DNA of 64,000 nucleotides from Sediminibacterium sp. TEGAF015 (lineage in GTDB: Bacteria; Bacteroidota; Bacteroidia; Chitinophagales; Chitinophagaceae). The first letter of the stretch is position 1, and the number at the start of each line of letters is the position of its first letter. This document shows, in pieces, positions 28,687 to 38,503 of this stretch. Position numbers and translations under genes: made by a program. The notes beneath the pieces are model-generated. The model was not told the DNA's origin, did not search any database, and worked only from the letters and a program-made list of their open reading frames with translations. Location of the stretch: positions 1,240,501 to 1,304,500 of the forward strand of contig NZ_AP026683.1 in NCBI RefSeq assembly GCF_025997995.1. Reading direction: 5' to 3'.

Positions 28687-29367
28687 CTATTTGATGTAAT
28701 AACCAAAGCCTGGTTTTGTATGAATCAATTTTTTTTCAAAAGGCTTATCAATTTTATTTCTTAAGAAACTGATGTACACTTCAATTGTATTTGTTCCGGT
28801 ATCAAAACTCAGGTCCCAGACTTTTTCCAATATTTCCTGTTTAGAAATTACCCGCTCAGGTGTTCGCAGCAATAAAGTCAAAAGCGTAAACTCTTTGGAA
28901 GTAAGATTAATAACAACCCCAGACCTGGTTACACTTTTTTGTTTAAAATCTATCTCCAAATCTTCATATACCAGCTTTTCCTGACTATCAGTTGTATCTA
29001 TCCTTTTAAAAAGTACTTTTAATCTTGCAAATAGCTCATCAAAATGAAATGGTTTAACCAGATAATCATCTGCTCCAACATCAAAAGCTTCCACTTTATC
29101 ATGAATTTCTCCCATGGCGGTAAGCATAACTATCGGCAATTTTGCACTGCTTTTTCTGAAATCCCGGCAAAGGTCAACACCGGATTTTCCCGGCATATTA
29201 ATATCCAGCAATGCAAGAGAGTAATTGTTTTCCTGAAATAATTTTTCAGCTGCCAATCCGTCTTTAGCAACATCTACATCATATCCAACGCGGGTTAGCT
29301 CTTCCTTAATTGCAGTAGCCAACTTTGCTTCATCTTCTGCTAAAAGAATTCTATATTTTTTTTCCAT
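28687..29367 (-). CDS. OmpR/PhoB-type response regulator
   Basis: 226 aa. The receiver domain (about 1-120) has the phosphoacceptor D55 in ALLDINMPGKSG, acidic residues E11/D12 and the lysine in YLVKPFHFDEL. The C-terminal winged helix (about 130-226) shows LTSKEFTLLTLLLRTPERVI and TNTIEVYISFLRNKID. The start codon overlaps the stop of the GIN lipoprotein gene (TAATG), so the two are translationally coupled. Partner kinase is the next gene. Targets are unknown; the upstream lipoprotein is a likely autoregulated target. Confidence 0.93.
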   Translation of the reverse strand: MEKKYRILLAEDEAKLATAIKEELTRVGYDVDVAKDGLAAEKLFQENNYSLALLDINMPGKSGVDLCRDFRKSSAKLPIVMLTAMGEIHDKVEAFDVGADDYLVKPFHFDELFARLKVLFKRIDTTDSQEKLVYEDLEIDFKQKSVTRSGVVINLTSKEFTLLTLLLRTPERVISKQEILEKVWDLSFDTGTNTIEVYISFLRNKIDKPFEKKLIHTKPGFGYYIK

Positions 29368-30086
29368 TAGTCTATTTTTTTAACGTTGCCGGCACCAACA
29401 ATTTTCTGACTGACTTCTGCATTGCCTTTGTAAAAGACGTCACCGGATCCCATTATTTTAATATCTAGTTGCACATCAGCAAATACTTTAACATTGCCAT
29501 TGCCCGCAATTTTAATGGAAGAAATTTCAGACTTTAACGCTTCTGCATTACAGTCTCCCGTTCCGGCAATATCAAATTTGGCTTTCTTGGTTTCACCCGC
29601 TAATGTTACATTTCCTGAACCTGCAATTTCCACTTCAATCTGAGGGGTATTTACATCCAGATTAACATCACCCTGACCTGCAATATCTATTTTAAGTTCT
29701 TGGGAACCAACAAACTTACCCTTACCGGTAATATTCCCAGATCCGGCCAAGTGCACACCTGACAACTTAGGAGTAGTAATGATAATTTTTATTCCATGAT
29801 CCGATTTAATATTGAATTTCCTTTTGGTTTTAAAAACCAGTTCATCATTGCTCTCCGACATTAGCACAAGATGCTGCAAATTTTCGTCGGTTTCCACAAC
29901 AACGGAAGTTTCTGCCCCAGGAATCAATACAATATCAAAATTCCCTTTAATGACTATTTTTTCGGCCTTTTTTACATTTCTCTTTTCAGAAACGATATTT
30001 CCGTCACCGTGAACGGTTTTACCTATCCAATTGCAGGAAGTAATGATAGCCGCCAGTAGCAATAAAGCAAAAGCCCGAAGTTTCAT
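29367..30086 (-). CDS. GIN-domain (DUF2807) lipoprotein
   Basis: 239 aa. The signal peptide ends at a lipobox cysteine (LLLAAIITSCNWIG, Cys18). The rest is a repetitive right-handed beta-helix of the putative auto-transporter adhesin head GIN type: GSGNITGKG, GQGDVNLDV, GSGNVTLAG, GTGDCNAEA, GNGNVKVFA and GSGDVFYKG recur about every 18-20 residues. It is probably exposed in the periplasm or on the outer membrane. It is first in an operon with the response regulator and kinase, suggesting it is either their main output or an accessory sensor. Function of the family is unproven. Confidence 0.88.
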   Translation of the reverse strand: MKLRAFALLLLAAIITSCNWIGKTVHGDGNIVSEKRNVKKAEKIVIKGNFDIVLIPGAETSVVVETDENLQHLVLMSESNDELVFKTKRKFNIKSDHGIKIIITTPKLSGVHLAGSGNITGKGKFVGSQELKIDIAGQGDVNLDVNTPQIEVEIAGSGNVTLAGETKKAKFDIAGTGDCNAEALKSEISSIKIAGNGNVKVFADVQLDIKIMGSGDVFYKGNAEVSQKIVGAGNVKKID

Positions 30087-30154
30087 ATACTAATAATTTA
30101 CGTATGTGAAAGGTAGCAAAAAAGGCATTACTAGCAGCAGAAGTAAATTTGGAT

Positions 30155-30162
30155 TAACTTTG
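30155..30162 (+). promoter_or_regulatory. TAnnTTTG promoter motif touching guaA start
   Basis: TAACTTTG followed by CC. The ATG of guaA begins 5 bases after the last G, so the expected transcription start falls on the start codon itself. This suggests a leaderless mRNA, or a start of transcription slightly closer to the motif than the consensus spacing. Confidence 0.5.
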
Positions 30163-30166
30163 CCAC

Positions 30167-31702
30167 ATGACAGAAAAAATACTAATTCTCGATTTTGGCA
30201 GTCAGTATACTCAACTAATTGCCAGGGCTGTTCGTGAGGCAAATATTTATTGTGAAATCATCCCTTTTCACAAGGAATTTACGATAGATGCTACGTTAAA
30301 AGGAATTATCCTCAGCGGTTCTCCCTTTAGTGTTAATGAAGAAAACGCCCCTGTAGTTGATATTGCTGCCTTCAATGCAAAATTACCCGTATTGGGGGTT
30401 TGCTATGGAGCCCAGCTTACTGCCAAAGTTTTCGGAGGAAAAGTTGACAAGTCTAACAAAAGAGAATACGGAAGAGCGCAACTGGAAATTACTAAAGCTG
30501 ATAAGCTATTTAATGGTATTCCTGCTAAATCACAGGTTTGGATGAGCCACAGCGACTCCATTAAGGATTTACCGGCAGGCTACAGCATACTTGCTACTAC
30601 AGAAAGCATTCCTGTTGCGGCATTTAAAAAAGACGATACAAGCGGATACCCATTATATGGTTTTCAATTTCACCCCGAAGTTTACCATTCAACAGAAGGC
30701 AAGAAAATGATTCGCAATTTCTTGGTAGATATCTGTGGTTGTAGTCAAAGCTGGACCCCGGCCTCATTTGTAGAAGAAACGGTTGCTAAACTAAAAGAAG
30801 AAATTGGCGACAAAGAAGTAATCATGGCTTTAAGCGGTGGTGTAGACAGCACGGTTGCCGCTACGCTGATTGCACGTGCAATAGGAACCAGATTACATGG
30901 CATTTTTGTAGATAATGGCGTTTTAAGAAAAGATGAATTTGAACAGGTACTGGCTACTTATAATAGTATTGGATTAAATGTGAAAGGAATTGACGCCAAA
31001 GAAATATTTTATGCAGCCCTAAAAGATCAGACAGATCCAGAAGCCAAAAGAAAAGCTATTGGTAAATTATTTATCGATGTTTTCCAATCAGAATCACAAA
31101 AACTGAATAATATTTCTTTCTTAGGTCAGGGTACCATTTATCCCGATGTGATCGAAAGCGTTAGTGTTCACGGACCGTCGCAGACCATCAAGAGTCATCA
31201 CAATGTGGGAGGCCTTCCTGACACCATGCATCTTTCCCTAGTAGAGCCTTTGCGCTATTTGTTTAAAGACGAAGTTAGAAAAGTAGGGCTTGAGCTTGGC
31301 ATACCGGCAGATATGATCAACCGACACCCCTTCCCCGGACCAGGACTAGCCATCAGAATCCTTGGAGAAGTAAATGCAGAAAGAGTAGATCTTTTGCAGA
31401 AGGCTGATGCTATTTTTATCAATGGGCTTAAAAAAGCAGGACTCTATACTCAGGTATGGCAGGCAGGCACGATTTTGCTCCCTGTGAAAAGTGTTGGGGT
31501 AATGGGAGATGAAAGAACTTACGAATTCACCGTTGCGCTAAGAGCCGTAACATCTGTTGACGGAATGACAGCCGACTGGGCACATTTACCTTATGAATTT
31601 TTAGCTGATATTTCCAACGAAATCATTAATAATGTAAGAGGAATTAACCGGGTTGTTTACGATATCAGCAGTAAGCCACCGGCAACTATTGAATGGGAAT
31701 AA
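30167..31702 (+). CDS. guaA: GMP synthase (glutamine-hydrolysing)
   Basis: 511 aa, complete two-domain enzyme converting XMP to GMP. The N-terminal class I glutamine amidotransferase (about 1-195) has the nucleophile cysteine in [13 protein letters not shown] and [10 protein letters not shown] with the catalytic His and Glu. The ATP pyrophosphatase domain has the PP-loop [15 protein letters not shown] (about 223-237). The C-terminal dimerisation domain shows [17 protein letters not shown] and ends TIEWE, as expected. Its last codons overlap the next gene if that gene uses the ATG at 31693. Confidence 0.96.
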   Translation: MTEKILILDFGSQYTQLIARAVREANIYCEIIPFHKEFTIDATLKGIILSGSPFSVNEENAPVVDIAAFNAKLPVLGVCYGAQLTAKVFGGKVDKSNKREYGRAQLEITKADKLFNGIPAKSQVWMSHSDSIKDLPAGYSILATTESIPVAAFKKDDTSGYPLYGFQFHPEVYHSTEGKKMIRNFLVDICGCSQSWTPASFVEETVAKLKEEIGDKEVIMALSGGVDSTVAATLIARAIGTRLHGIFVDNGVLRKDEFEQVLATYNSIGLNVKGIDAKEIFYAALKDQTDPEAKRKAIGKLFIDVFQSESQKLNNISFLGQGTIYPDVIESVSVHGPSQTIKSHHNVGGLPDTMHLSLVEPLRYLFKDEVRKVGLELGIPADMINRHPFPGPGLAIRILGEVNAERVDLLQKADAIFINGLKKAGLYTQVWQAGTILLPVKSVGVMGDERTYEFTVALRAVTSVDGMTADWAHLPYEFLADISNEIINNVRGINRVVYDISSKPPATIEWE

Positions 31703-32871
31703 CCAATGCTATTATCTTGAAAAAAGGCTTTGTCATATTGTTACTGATTTTTGCGATTGCTATTAATAAAAGCACTTATGCGCAAACAGCTGGCCCTCTT
31801 AAGATAGCGGTATTTGCACCTGTTTACTTAGAAGAAGCATTTAATGAAGGTATTTATTCGCTTGGTAACAATAATATTCCTAAGAATATTCTGCCCGGTC
31901 TCGATTTCTACAATGGAATTCAACTGGCCATAGATTCCTTGCAAGCAGAAGGGCAACAATTGGAAATTTTATTCTTCGATATAAAAAGCAAACAGGAATC
32001 CATTGACGGGATTATACAAAGTGGTAAATTAAATGGCACTTCCTTACTCATTGCTTCTTTCAACAACAGGGCAGATATCAAGCCACTTGCCGACTATGCC
32101 AAATCAAAGCAAATCCCTTTAATATCTGCCACTTATCCCAACGACGCAGGTATTCGCTCGAACCCTTTTTTTGCATTGGTGAACCCAACATTACTAACCC
32201 ATATTGAAGGAATATTCAAATATTTACAGAAGAATCATCCAACAGAACCTATCCTTTACGTAAAAAAGGCAGGTGCACTGGAAGACATGATTGAGCAGAC
32301 ATTCCAGGAATTGAATAAAAAAACACCAGCGCTACCATTAAAACTGAAAACCATTTCAGTAAGTGATAGTATCAATATTGCTCAATACAATTCACTGCTA
32401 GACAGCACCCGAACCAATATTATTTTATGTGGCACGGTAAATGAAGTATTCGGTATTAATCTGGTAAAATCTGTTGCAGCCAACAAATCTTATAAATCTG
32501 TTTTGCTAGGAATGCCCACCTGGGATGCTATTAAAGATTTGGGAAAAGGCACTGAAATTATTTACTCTACTCCTTTCAATTACAATAGAACCGACAAACT
32601 CTTACAAAGAATTTCAACTCAATACCGCAACAAGTTGCAAGGAAGGCCTTCTGATATGGTTTTCAAAGGATTCGAGTCCTTGTATCATTTTGGCAGACTT
32701 TTAATAAAGCACCAGAAAATGATTGCCACCCAACTATCAGATAATAGTTTTAAAATTTTTAATGAGTTTGACTTTGTTCCCGTTCAACAAAACGGAGAAA
32801 TTAGTTACTTAGAAAATAAAAAGCTCTATTTCGTAAGGAAATCAGACGGAATAATTAAATCTGTACAATAA
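31693..32871 (+). CDS. orphan LivJ-type periplasmic binding protein
   Basis: 392 aa with a signal peptide (hydrophobic [11 protein letters not shown], ending STYAQ). The body is a type I periplasmic binding-protein fold (Peripla_BP_6): [24 protein letters not shown], a nucleotide-free hinge and [14 protein letters not shown] near the end. No ABC permease or ATPase is nearby, and there is no fused LysM domain, unlike some related Bacteroidota proteins. It may bind an amino acid or peptidoglycan fragment in the periplasm, or act as a scaffold. The ATG at 31693 overlaps guaA by 10 bp; a TTG at 31717, just after guaA, is an alternative start that fits the signal peptide equally well. Confidence 0.75.
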   Translation: MGITNAIILKKGFVILLLIFAIAINKSTYAQTAGPLKIAVFAPVYLEEAFNEGIYSLGNNNIPKNILPGLDFYNGIQLAIDSLQAEGQQLEILFFDIKSKQESIDGIIQSGKLNGTSLLIASFNNRADIKPLADYAKSKQIPLISATYPNDAGIRSNPFFALVNPTLLTHIEGIFKYLQKNHPTEPILYVKKAGALEDMIEQTFQELNKKTPALPLKLKTISVSDSINIAQYNSLLDSTRTNIILCGTVNEVFGINLVKSVAANKSYKSVLLGMPTWDAIKDLGKGTEIIYSTPFNYNRTDKLLQRISTQYRNKLQGRPSDMVFKGFESLYHFGRLLIKHQKMIATQLSDNSFKIFNEFDFVPVQQNGEISYLENKKLYFVRKSDGIIKSVQ

Positions 32872-32901
32872 ACCCTTTTACTTTCCTGTTGTTTTAACTT
32901 C

Positions 32902-33063
32902 ATGTCTAACTTTAAAGGGAACAAATCCTATCTACCTCAAAAAAACTGCATTACCTGCGGCAAGCCTTTTTCCTGGAGAAAAAAATGGGCTAAAAACTGG
33001 GAAGAAGTAAAATATTGCAGTGACAAATGCAGGAATGCAAAGAAAAGCAATGCAAGCCAGTAA
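32902..33063 (+). CDS. DUF2256 zinc-ribbon miniprotein
   Basis: 53 aa. From ATG 32902 the frame reads through to TAA at 33061. The sequence has the complete DUF2256 signature: [13 protein letters not shown] (about 11-23), [16 protein letters not shown] (about 25-40) and CRNAKK, so a CxxC...CxxxC zinc site is intact. The family is a tiny conserved protein of unknown role, often found near photolyase or DNA-repair genes. Here the start of the DEXH helicase gene overlaps its last 14 bases, so the two are probably translationally coupled. Confidence 0.85.
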   Translation: MSNFKGNKSYLPQKNCITCGKPFSWRKKWAKNWEEVKYCSDKCRNAKKSNASQ

Positions 33064-35497
33064 AGGATTTCAAATTGTAACCAATTGGCTGGAGCAACAA
33101 GAACTCAAGCCCTTCCCCTTTCAGGAACAAACTTGGAAGGCAATTTTAGCGGGAGAAAGTGGTCTGGTAAATGCGCCTACCGGATGCGGTAAAACCTATT
33201 CTGTTTTTTTGGGTGCCATCATGCAGTTTATCAACGAAAATCCAGCTGATTGGCCAAAACAAAAAAACATTGGTTTACAATTACTTTGGATAACTCCTTT
33301 GCGTGCACTCGCAAAAGATATTGGCAGGGCCATGGAAGAAGTGATTGATTCACTTGGAATGCAATGGAAAGTGGCTATCAGAAACGGAGACACCAGTACA
33401 GCCGATCGTGCAAAGCAGAAAAAGCAAATGCCGGAAATTTTAATCATCACTCCAGAGAGTCTGCAGTTACTGCTGACACAAAAAAATTATCCAACTTTTT
33501 TTTCATCACTTAAAATACTGGCTGTAGATGAATGGCATGAATTACTGGGAAGCAAACGTGGCGTACAAACAGAACTGGCCATCAGCAGATTGGTAAATTG
33601 CAGTGAATCTTTACAGGTTTGGGGAATCAGCGCCACCATTGGCAATTTGGAAGAAGCAAGAGAAGTTCTTTTAAGCCCTTTGAAAAAAAATGGAATAACC
33701 GTTCAGGCTTTAATTAATAAGCCGCTTGAGATACACACTATTATTCCTGATGAAATTGATTCTTATCCCTGGGCAGGACACCTGGGAATAAAACTTGCCT
33801 ATACGCTAATCCCAATTATTGAGAATAGCAACACTACGCTGATTTTTATTAATACCAGAGGCATGAGTGAAACCTGGTATCAGACACTATTGACACTTGC
33901 TCCTTCCCTAGCCGGTGCCATAGCACTTCATCATGGTAGTATTGAGCAGGAATTAAGATTATGGGTAGAAGAAGCACTGCATACACAGAAACTGAAAGCA
34001 GTGGTTTGCACTGCCAGTCTAGATTTGGGTGTAGACTTTCGTCCTGTTGATACCGTTATACAAGTGGGGTCCCCAAAGGGTATTGCACGCTTTTTACAAA
34101 GAGCCGGAAGAAGCGGACATCGTCCGGGAGAAATTAGCAGAATTTATTTTTTGCCGACACATAGTTTAGAATTGGTGGAAGCTGCAGCTTTAAAAACGGC
34201 TGTAACAGAAAATGCCATTGAAAGCAAGGATCCATTGGTCTTATGTTTTGATGTGCTGCTTCAATATTTGTGTACGCTTGCTACAGGTGAAGGATTTGAG
34301 CCAAAAAAGATTTATCAGGAAGTAAAGTCTACCTATTGTTATGCAGACATGCAGGAAGCCGAATGGCAGGAAATTCTAAGGCATATTACAACAGGAGGGC
34401 AAGCTTTGCAGGTATACGATGAATTTAGAAAAGTGGAGATTGGAAATGGTATTTACAAAATCAACAGCCGCAAAGTAGCTATGCGACATCGTATGCATAT
34501 TGGAACGATTGTAAGTGATGCCATGTTAAAAGTAAAATTTCTAAGCGGAGGGTATATAGGCGTAATAGAAGAATACTTCATAAGTAAACTGGAACCAGGA
34601 GATGTTTTTACGCTAGCTGGCAAGAACCTGGAGCTCATCATGATAAAAGACATGAATGTGCTGGTTAAAAAATCTAGTGCAAAAAAATCACTGATTCCTT
34701 CTTGGCTGGGGGGCAGAATGAGTTTAACGGCCAATCTGGGAGAAGTCTTAAGAAGAACTTTTTCAAAAGCACTACAAAAGAATGCCGGCTTAGAAATGGA
34801 TAGCCTGCACCATTTATTTTCCATTCAACAAAGCTTATCTCATATTCCACAGCCAGACGAATTGCTCATAGAACAAATTGAAACCAAAGACGGATATCAT
34901 CTGCTGGTATATCCTTTTGAGGGAAGGCAGGTGCATGAAGCATTGAGTGCAATACTCGCTTTTAGAATTGCACAGATTCAGCCTATGAGTTTTTCTATAT
35001 CTATGAATGATTATGGCTTTGAATTATTGAGCGACACCCCAATACCGGTTGATGACAGTAATGTATATGAATTATTGAGCAATAAAAATTTGTTGACTGA
35101 TATCCAGCAAAGTGTCAATAACACAGAAATGGCCAAAAGAAAATTCAGGGATATTGCAGTGATTGGAGGACTCATTTTTCAGGGTATGCCTGGCGAAAAA
35201 ACCAAGGCCAGACATTTACAATCGACTGCCTCTCTCCTGTTCAAGGTTTTTGAAGAATACGATCCAGGCAACCTATTGTTGAAGCAAGCCTATAACGAAG
35301 TACTGACGCAACAAATGGATGAAGTGCGCCTAAGATTGGCATTACAACGTATTGCAAAAAGCAAAATCGTACTGACCTATCCGGCTAAACTAACACCACT
35401 TTCCTTCCCGATAGTGGTGGATGGATTGAACAGAAATAACCTGAGTTCAGAAAGACTGGAAGATCGGGTGAAAAAAATGCAACAACAATTATCTTAG
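33050..35497 (+). CDS. ligase-associated DEXH-box DNA helicase (Lhr-like)
   Basis: 815 aa from ATG 33050. The RecA-like domain 1 has the Walker [17 protein letters not shown] (about 43-58), a DEWH box in [15 protein letters not shown], and the SAT motif [13 protein letters not shown]. Domain 2 ends in [12 protein letters not shown] (motif VI). A winged-helix and a large C-terminal Lhr-type domain complete it. In other Bacteroidota and Proteobacteria this helicase is encoded with an ATP-dependent ligase, an exonuclease and PdeM; here only PdeM follows. An earlier in-frame ATG at 33020 lies inside the DUF2256 gene. It probably unwinds DNA during damage repair. Confidence 0.9.
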   Translation: MQASKGFQIVTNWLEQQELKPFPFQEQTWKAILAGESGLVNAPTGCGKTYSVFLGAIMQFINENPADWPKQKNIGLQLLWITPLRALAKDIGRAMEEVIDSLGMQWKVAIRNGDTSTADRAKQKKQMPEILIITPESLQLLLTQKNYPTFFSSLKILAVDEWHELLGSKRGVQTELAISRLVNCSESLQVWGISATIGNLEEAREVLLSPLKKNGITVQALINKPLEIHTIIPDEIDSYPWAGHLGIKLAYTLIPIIENSNTTLIFINTRGMSETWYQTLLTLAPSLAGAIALHHGSIEQELRLWVEEALHTQKLKAVVCTASLDLGVDFRPVDTVIQVGSPKGIARFLQRAGRSGHRPGEISRIYFLPTHSLELVEAAALKTAVTENAIESKDPLVLCFDVLLQYLCTLATGEGFEPKKIYQEVKSTYCYADMQEAEWQEILRHITTGGQALQVYDEFRKVEIGNGIYKINSRKVAMRHRMHIGTIVSDAMLKVKFLSGGYIGVIEEYFISKLEPGDVFTLAGKNLELIMIKDMNVLVKKSSAKKSLIPSWLGGRMSLTANLGEVLRRTFSKALQKNAGLEMDSLHHLFSIQQSLSHIPQPDELLIEQIETKDGYHLLVYPFEGRQVHEALSAILAFRIAQIQPMSFSISMNDYGFELLSDTPIPVDDSNVYELLSNKNLLTDIQQSVNNTEMAKRKFRDIAVIGGLIFQGMPGEKTKARHLQSTASLLFKVFEEYDPGNLLLKQAYNEVLTQQMDEVRLRLALQRIAKSKIVLTYPAKLTPLSFPIVVDGLNRNNLSSERLEDRVKKMQQQLS

Positions 35498-35502
35498 CAA
35501 GT

Positions 35503-36195
35503 ATGAAAGGAGATCAATTGTTACTATGCAAGGAACAGCACCTGTGGCTTTCAACAAACAGAACTATATTCTGGGAAGAAGAAAAAACAATGATACTTTC
35601 AGACACCCATTTCGGAAAAACCGGACACTTCAGAAAAAACGGGATAGCTGTTCCACAAAATATTTATAAAGAAGATCTTCAAAGATTTTTTAGCATTACA
35701 CAATTTTACAAAGCTCAGAGAGTACTCGTGGTGGGAGATTTTTTTCACAGCTATGCCAATGAAGAACTGGATTGGTTTCTGAAATGGAAAAGAGATTTTA
35801 CGCAACTACAAATTACATTGGTAAGGGGCAATCATGATGTATTACCTTCAGCATGGTATGAAGCTGCAGCCATTGAAATTGTTCCGGAAACCTTGCTTTT
35901 AGGCCCATTTCAGTTTCAACACAATTACGAGGAGAAATTGGAAAAAGATAAAGACAACAAGGTATTTCAACTTAAAACCGACCAATCGGCTTATATTTTC
36001 TCAGGTCACCTTCATCCCGGAGTTACCATTAAAGGCCTGAGTAAACAAAGCTTACGATTTCCTTGTTTTTACTTTGGCAAAAAACACTGCATCTTACCTG
36101 CATTCAGCAAATTCAGTGGATTAGCAACCATTAAACCGAAAAAGGCAGACCAGGTATTTGCCATCGTAAATGACAACTTGATTCAGACCCAATGA
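35503..36195 (+). CDS. pdeM: ligase-associated DNA-damage-response phosphoesterase PdeM
   Basis: 230 aa metallophosphoesterase. The metal-binding motifs are ILSDTHFGKTGHFRK (about 31-45), VVGDFFHSYANEE (about 76-88), RGNHD (about 108-112) and SGHLHPG (about 167-173). The spacing and the C-terminal KKHCILPAFSKFSGL match PdeM, annotated in this family as a repair-linked endonuclease. The 5 bp gap from the helicase and the 4 bp overlap with the HDAC-like gene show a three- or four-gene operon. The nuclease substrate is not established. Confidence 0.9.
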   Translation: MKGDQLLLCKEQHLWLSTNRTIFWEEEKTMILSDTHFGKTGHFRKNGIAVPQNIYKEDLQRFFSITQFYKAQRVLVVGDFFHSYANEELDWFLKWKRDFTQLQITLVRGNHDVLPSAWYEAAAIEIVPETLLLGPFQFQHNYEEKLEKDKDNKVFQLKTDQSAYIFSGHLHPGVTIKGLSKQSLRFPCFYFGKKHCILPAFSKFSGLATIKPKKADQVFAIVNDNLIQTQ

Positions 36196-37094
36196 TACAC
36201 ATCGCCTTTGACAGCATATATGCACACCCATTACCGGAAAACCATCGTTTTCCTATGCTTAAATATCAATTGATTCCTGAACAATTGATGCATGAAGGCA
36301 CTTATACTTCAACCCATTTTTTTAGTCCTGCATCATGTTCAACAGAAACAGTTTTACGAACACATGAAACCGAATACCTGAATAAACTACTCAACCAAAC
36401 ATTATCAGCCTCTGAGCAAAGAAAAATCGGCTTTCCGCAATCACCTGAATTAACCCAACGGGAATTAATTATAACACAAGGCACCATTGATTGTGCGCTT
36501 TCCGCACAAAAAAACGGAGTGGCTTTAAACATAGCTGGTGGTACACACCATGCATTTGCAGAAAGAGGTGAAGGCTTTTGTCTGCTCAACGATATGGCAG
36601 TAGCTTCCAACTATTTACTTGATAAAAATTTAGCGGCTAAAATCCTGATTATTGACCTGGATGTACATCAGGGAAATGGCACAGCCAAACTTATGGAGAA
36701 TGAACCTAGGGTTTTTACCTTCAGCATGCATGGCGCACACAACTACCCTTTTCATAAAGAGAAATCAGACTTAGATATTGGCTTATTGGATGGTACAGAT
36801 GGTCCAACTTACTTGAAACTCCTTACCGAAAATTTGTCCAAACTGATTGATGAGTTTCAACCCGACTTTGCTTTCTACTTATCAGGGGTAGATGTACTGG
36901 ATACTGATAAATTTGGGAAATTAAAACTCAGCATTGCCGACTGCAAGCAAAGAGATAAAATTGTTTTTGAAGCCCTAAAGAAGAATACTATTCCTGTTGC
37001 GGTTGCATTAGGAGGAGGCTACTCACCAGATATCAAAACCATTGTGGAAGCACATTGTAATACGTTTCGACTGGCTGGAGATTTATGGGGTTAA
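36192..37094 (+). CDS. histone-deacetylase-like amidohydrolase
   Basis: 300 aa arginase/deacetylase-fold zinc enzyme. The two active-site histidines are in GGTHHAFAERGEGF (about 115-128). The zinc ligands are in IDLDVHQGNGTA (about 154-165) and LSGVDVLDTD (about 233-242). GGGYSPDI (about 275-282) supplies the transition-state tyrosine. Bacterial members deacetylate polyamines, acetoin-utilisation proteins or other small amides. It overlaps pdeM by 4 bp (ATGA), so it is translationally coupled to the DNA-repair genes. Whether it takes part in repair is not known. Confidence 0.88.
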   Translation: MIHIAFDSIYAHPLPENHRFPMLKYQLIPEQLMHEGTYTSTHFFSPASCSTETVLRTHETEYLNKLLNQTLSASEQRKIGFPQSPELTQRELIITQGTIDCALSAQKNGVALNIAGGTHHAFAERGEGFCLLNDMAVASNYLLDKNLAAKILIIDLDVHQGNGTAKLMENEPRVFTFSMHGAHNYPFHKEKSDLDIGLLDGTDGPTYLKLLTENLSKLIDEFQPDFAFYLSGVDVLDTDKFGKLKLSIADCKQRDKIVFEALKKNTIPVAVALGGGYSPDIKTIVEAHCNTFRLAGDLWG

Positions 37095-37130
37095 ATACTG
37101 AACTAATTAGGCCAATGCAATAATCGAATA

Positions 37131-37601
37131 CTATCCTATACTATACACTGCCTGGTGTTTTACAGGAAAATTACAACTGCGTGCAATGAAACAAAAGGCA
37201 TTGGCTTTCTCATGTAAGGCATTGGCTTGATCCATCATCTGCATATTGGCCAGAGAAATCTTTGGTTTAAGAACTACTTCCGTAAACTGACCAGCGCCAG
37301 AGGGTTCTACAGTCATGATCCCTTCGGCATTATCCTGATAAGACGTTACTATGATTCCCGCATCCGCACAAAAATGCAGATACCAAAGCATATGGCAAGA
37401 CGATAAAGAGGCCACCAACATTTCTTCCGGATTGTACCGATTAGGATCTCCTCTGAACAGCGGATCAGAACTTGATTCTATGGACACTTTTCCTTCCACT
37501 TGAATGATATGATTCCTGGAATAGGATTTATAATTGGAAGTTCCTGTTCCAAGATTACCCGTCCACTTTAGGCCTACCCGATAGAAATGCTGGTGAGACA
37601 T
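37131..37601 (-). CDS. OsmC/Ohr-family peroxide-reducing protein
   Basis: 156 aa. The two redox cysteines are in LSSCHMLWYLHFCADAG (the first) and ARSCNFPVKH (the second), the normal OsmC arrangement. The family reduces organic hydroperoxides using thiols in the cytoplasm. The Tyr-Asn-Pro-Glu segment RYNPEEMLVASL precedes the first cysteine as usual. It is followed by nothing on its strand and is preceded by the XRE/S24 regulator, 27 bp away on the same strand; whether they share a transcript is uncertain. Confidence 0.85.
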   Translation of the reverse strand: MSHQHFYRVGLKWTGNLGTGTSNYKSYSRNHIIQVEGKVSIESSSDPLFRGDPNRYNPEEMLVASLSSCHMLWYLHFCADAGIIVTSYQDNAEGIMTVEPSGAGQFTEVVLKPKISLANMQMMDQANALHEKANAFCFIARSCNFPVKHQAVYSIG

Positions 37602-37628
37602 TATTGATTCAATTAATTGGTCCGATTT

Positions 37629-38381
37629 TTAATTCAGTTTCTTCTTCAAACTGCTAACCTGTTCTTGCAAATTATTCACCATACCCGCCAACTGATTTAC
37701 ATCCCAAACAGGTGCAGCATTCGCTTTCTGTAAAATGTAAACCGCTTTCCAGATTTCCAGAACATCTTCAGCACTTACATTGTATGGCTCGTATTGAGGA
37801 TTGTCGCTAATCAGCGTAATCTTATTTTTGAGTCGATTGTTTTTCACTACTCGCTTGTAAGCTACCCCTTCATTTTTGGAAAGAACAATATAGGTATTGC
37901 TATTTTTTAAATCATCCAGGTCCTCCACTTTTTCCCCTACAATGACACTGCCACTTGGCGTTGGCAACATAGAATCCCCCATGATTTCAAAAGCCCTGTA
38001 TTGACCCGGAGCCAGCATGGGTAAAGTAAACGTATTCAGCTCATCTACAAATTCTGGGTCTGCATACCCTGTCATATAACCCGCTGCAGCTTTAACGGGA
38101 ACAAATCTGATTTCAGCAGATTCACTAATCATTTTTAATTGGCGTCTTCTGTCTAAATAAGAACCGCCCTTGCTTTCGGATAAATCTTTAAATAAAAAAT
38201 CTTCCAGACTTAATTTGAAAATAGCGCATACCTGCTCCATTACCTCGAGCTTGGGTTCTGCCCTCTCTTCTTCATAAGCGCCCACTAGGGAACGTTTGAT
38301 TTTTAGCTTGTTGGCAAACTCTTCCTGGGTCCAGCCCCGCAGTTTGCGCAGATACTTCAGATTTCTTCCAGCGTTTGACAT
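37629..38381 (-). CDS. XRE regulator with S24/LexA-type C-terminal domain
   Basis: 250 aa. The N-terminal HTH (about 5-62: LKYLRKLRGWTQEEFANKLK) is followed by an S24 peptidase-like domain (about 90-215). The catalytic dyad is intact: S137 in EIMGDSMLP and K176 in GVAYKRVVKN. A candidate self-cleavage site is A100-G101 in VKAAAGYMTGY. The C-terminus ends in a short coiled coil (LAGMVNNLQEQVSSLKKKL). Similar proteins are common in Bacteroidota chromosomes and may respond to DNA damage by autocleavage. No other phage gene is nearby. A palindrome at 38405-38419 lies directly upstream. Confidence 0.87.
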   Translation of the reverse strand: MSNAGRNLKYLRKLRGWTQEEFANKLKIKRSLVGAYEEERAEPKLEVMEQVCAIFKLSLEDFLFKDLSESKGGSYLDRRRQLKMISESAEIRFVPVKAAAGYMTGYADPEFVDELNTFTLPMLAPGQYRAFEIMGDSMLPTPSGSVIVGEKVEDLDDLKNSNTYIVLSKNEGVAYKRVVKNNRLKNKITLISDNPQYEPYNVSAEDVLEIWKAVYILQKANAAPVWDVNQLAGMVNNLQEQVSSLKKKLN

Positions 38382-38404
38382 AACTAATTCTTTTAGCGCA
38401 ATTT

Positions 38405-38419
38405 ACTAAACTTTTTAGT
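38405..38419. promoter_or_regulatory. palindrome upstream of the XRE/S24 gene, candidate operator
   Basis: ACTAAA-CTT-TTTAGT, a 15-bp inverted repeat with six-base perfect arms and a three-base centre, 24 bp upstream of the XRE/S24 start. The arms resemble those of the BlaI-like sites at 44.2 kb, but the centre is one base longer. Candidate autoregulatory site. Confidence 0.4.
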
Positions 38420-38503
38420 TTTTCCAAATTTATTTTGATTTTTATTTTAGCGGGCCAATTCTACGACCCGATTGAAGTACTTTTCAGCTTGTAATATTAA
38501 GCC

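Noticed and set aside
34453-34824. 123-residue frame on the minus strand within the DEXH helicase gene
   Set aside because: Antisense shadow of a well-supported helicase domain.
17853-38381. Prophage suggested by a GH19 enzyme and an S24-type repressor
   Set aside because: They are 19 kb apart, surrounded by housekeeping genes, and no capsid, integrase or tail gene is present.
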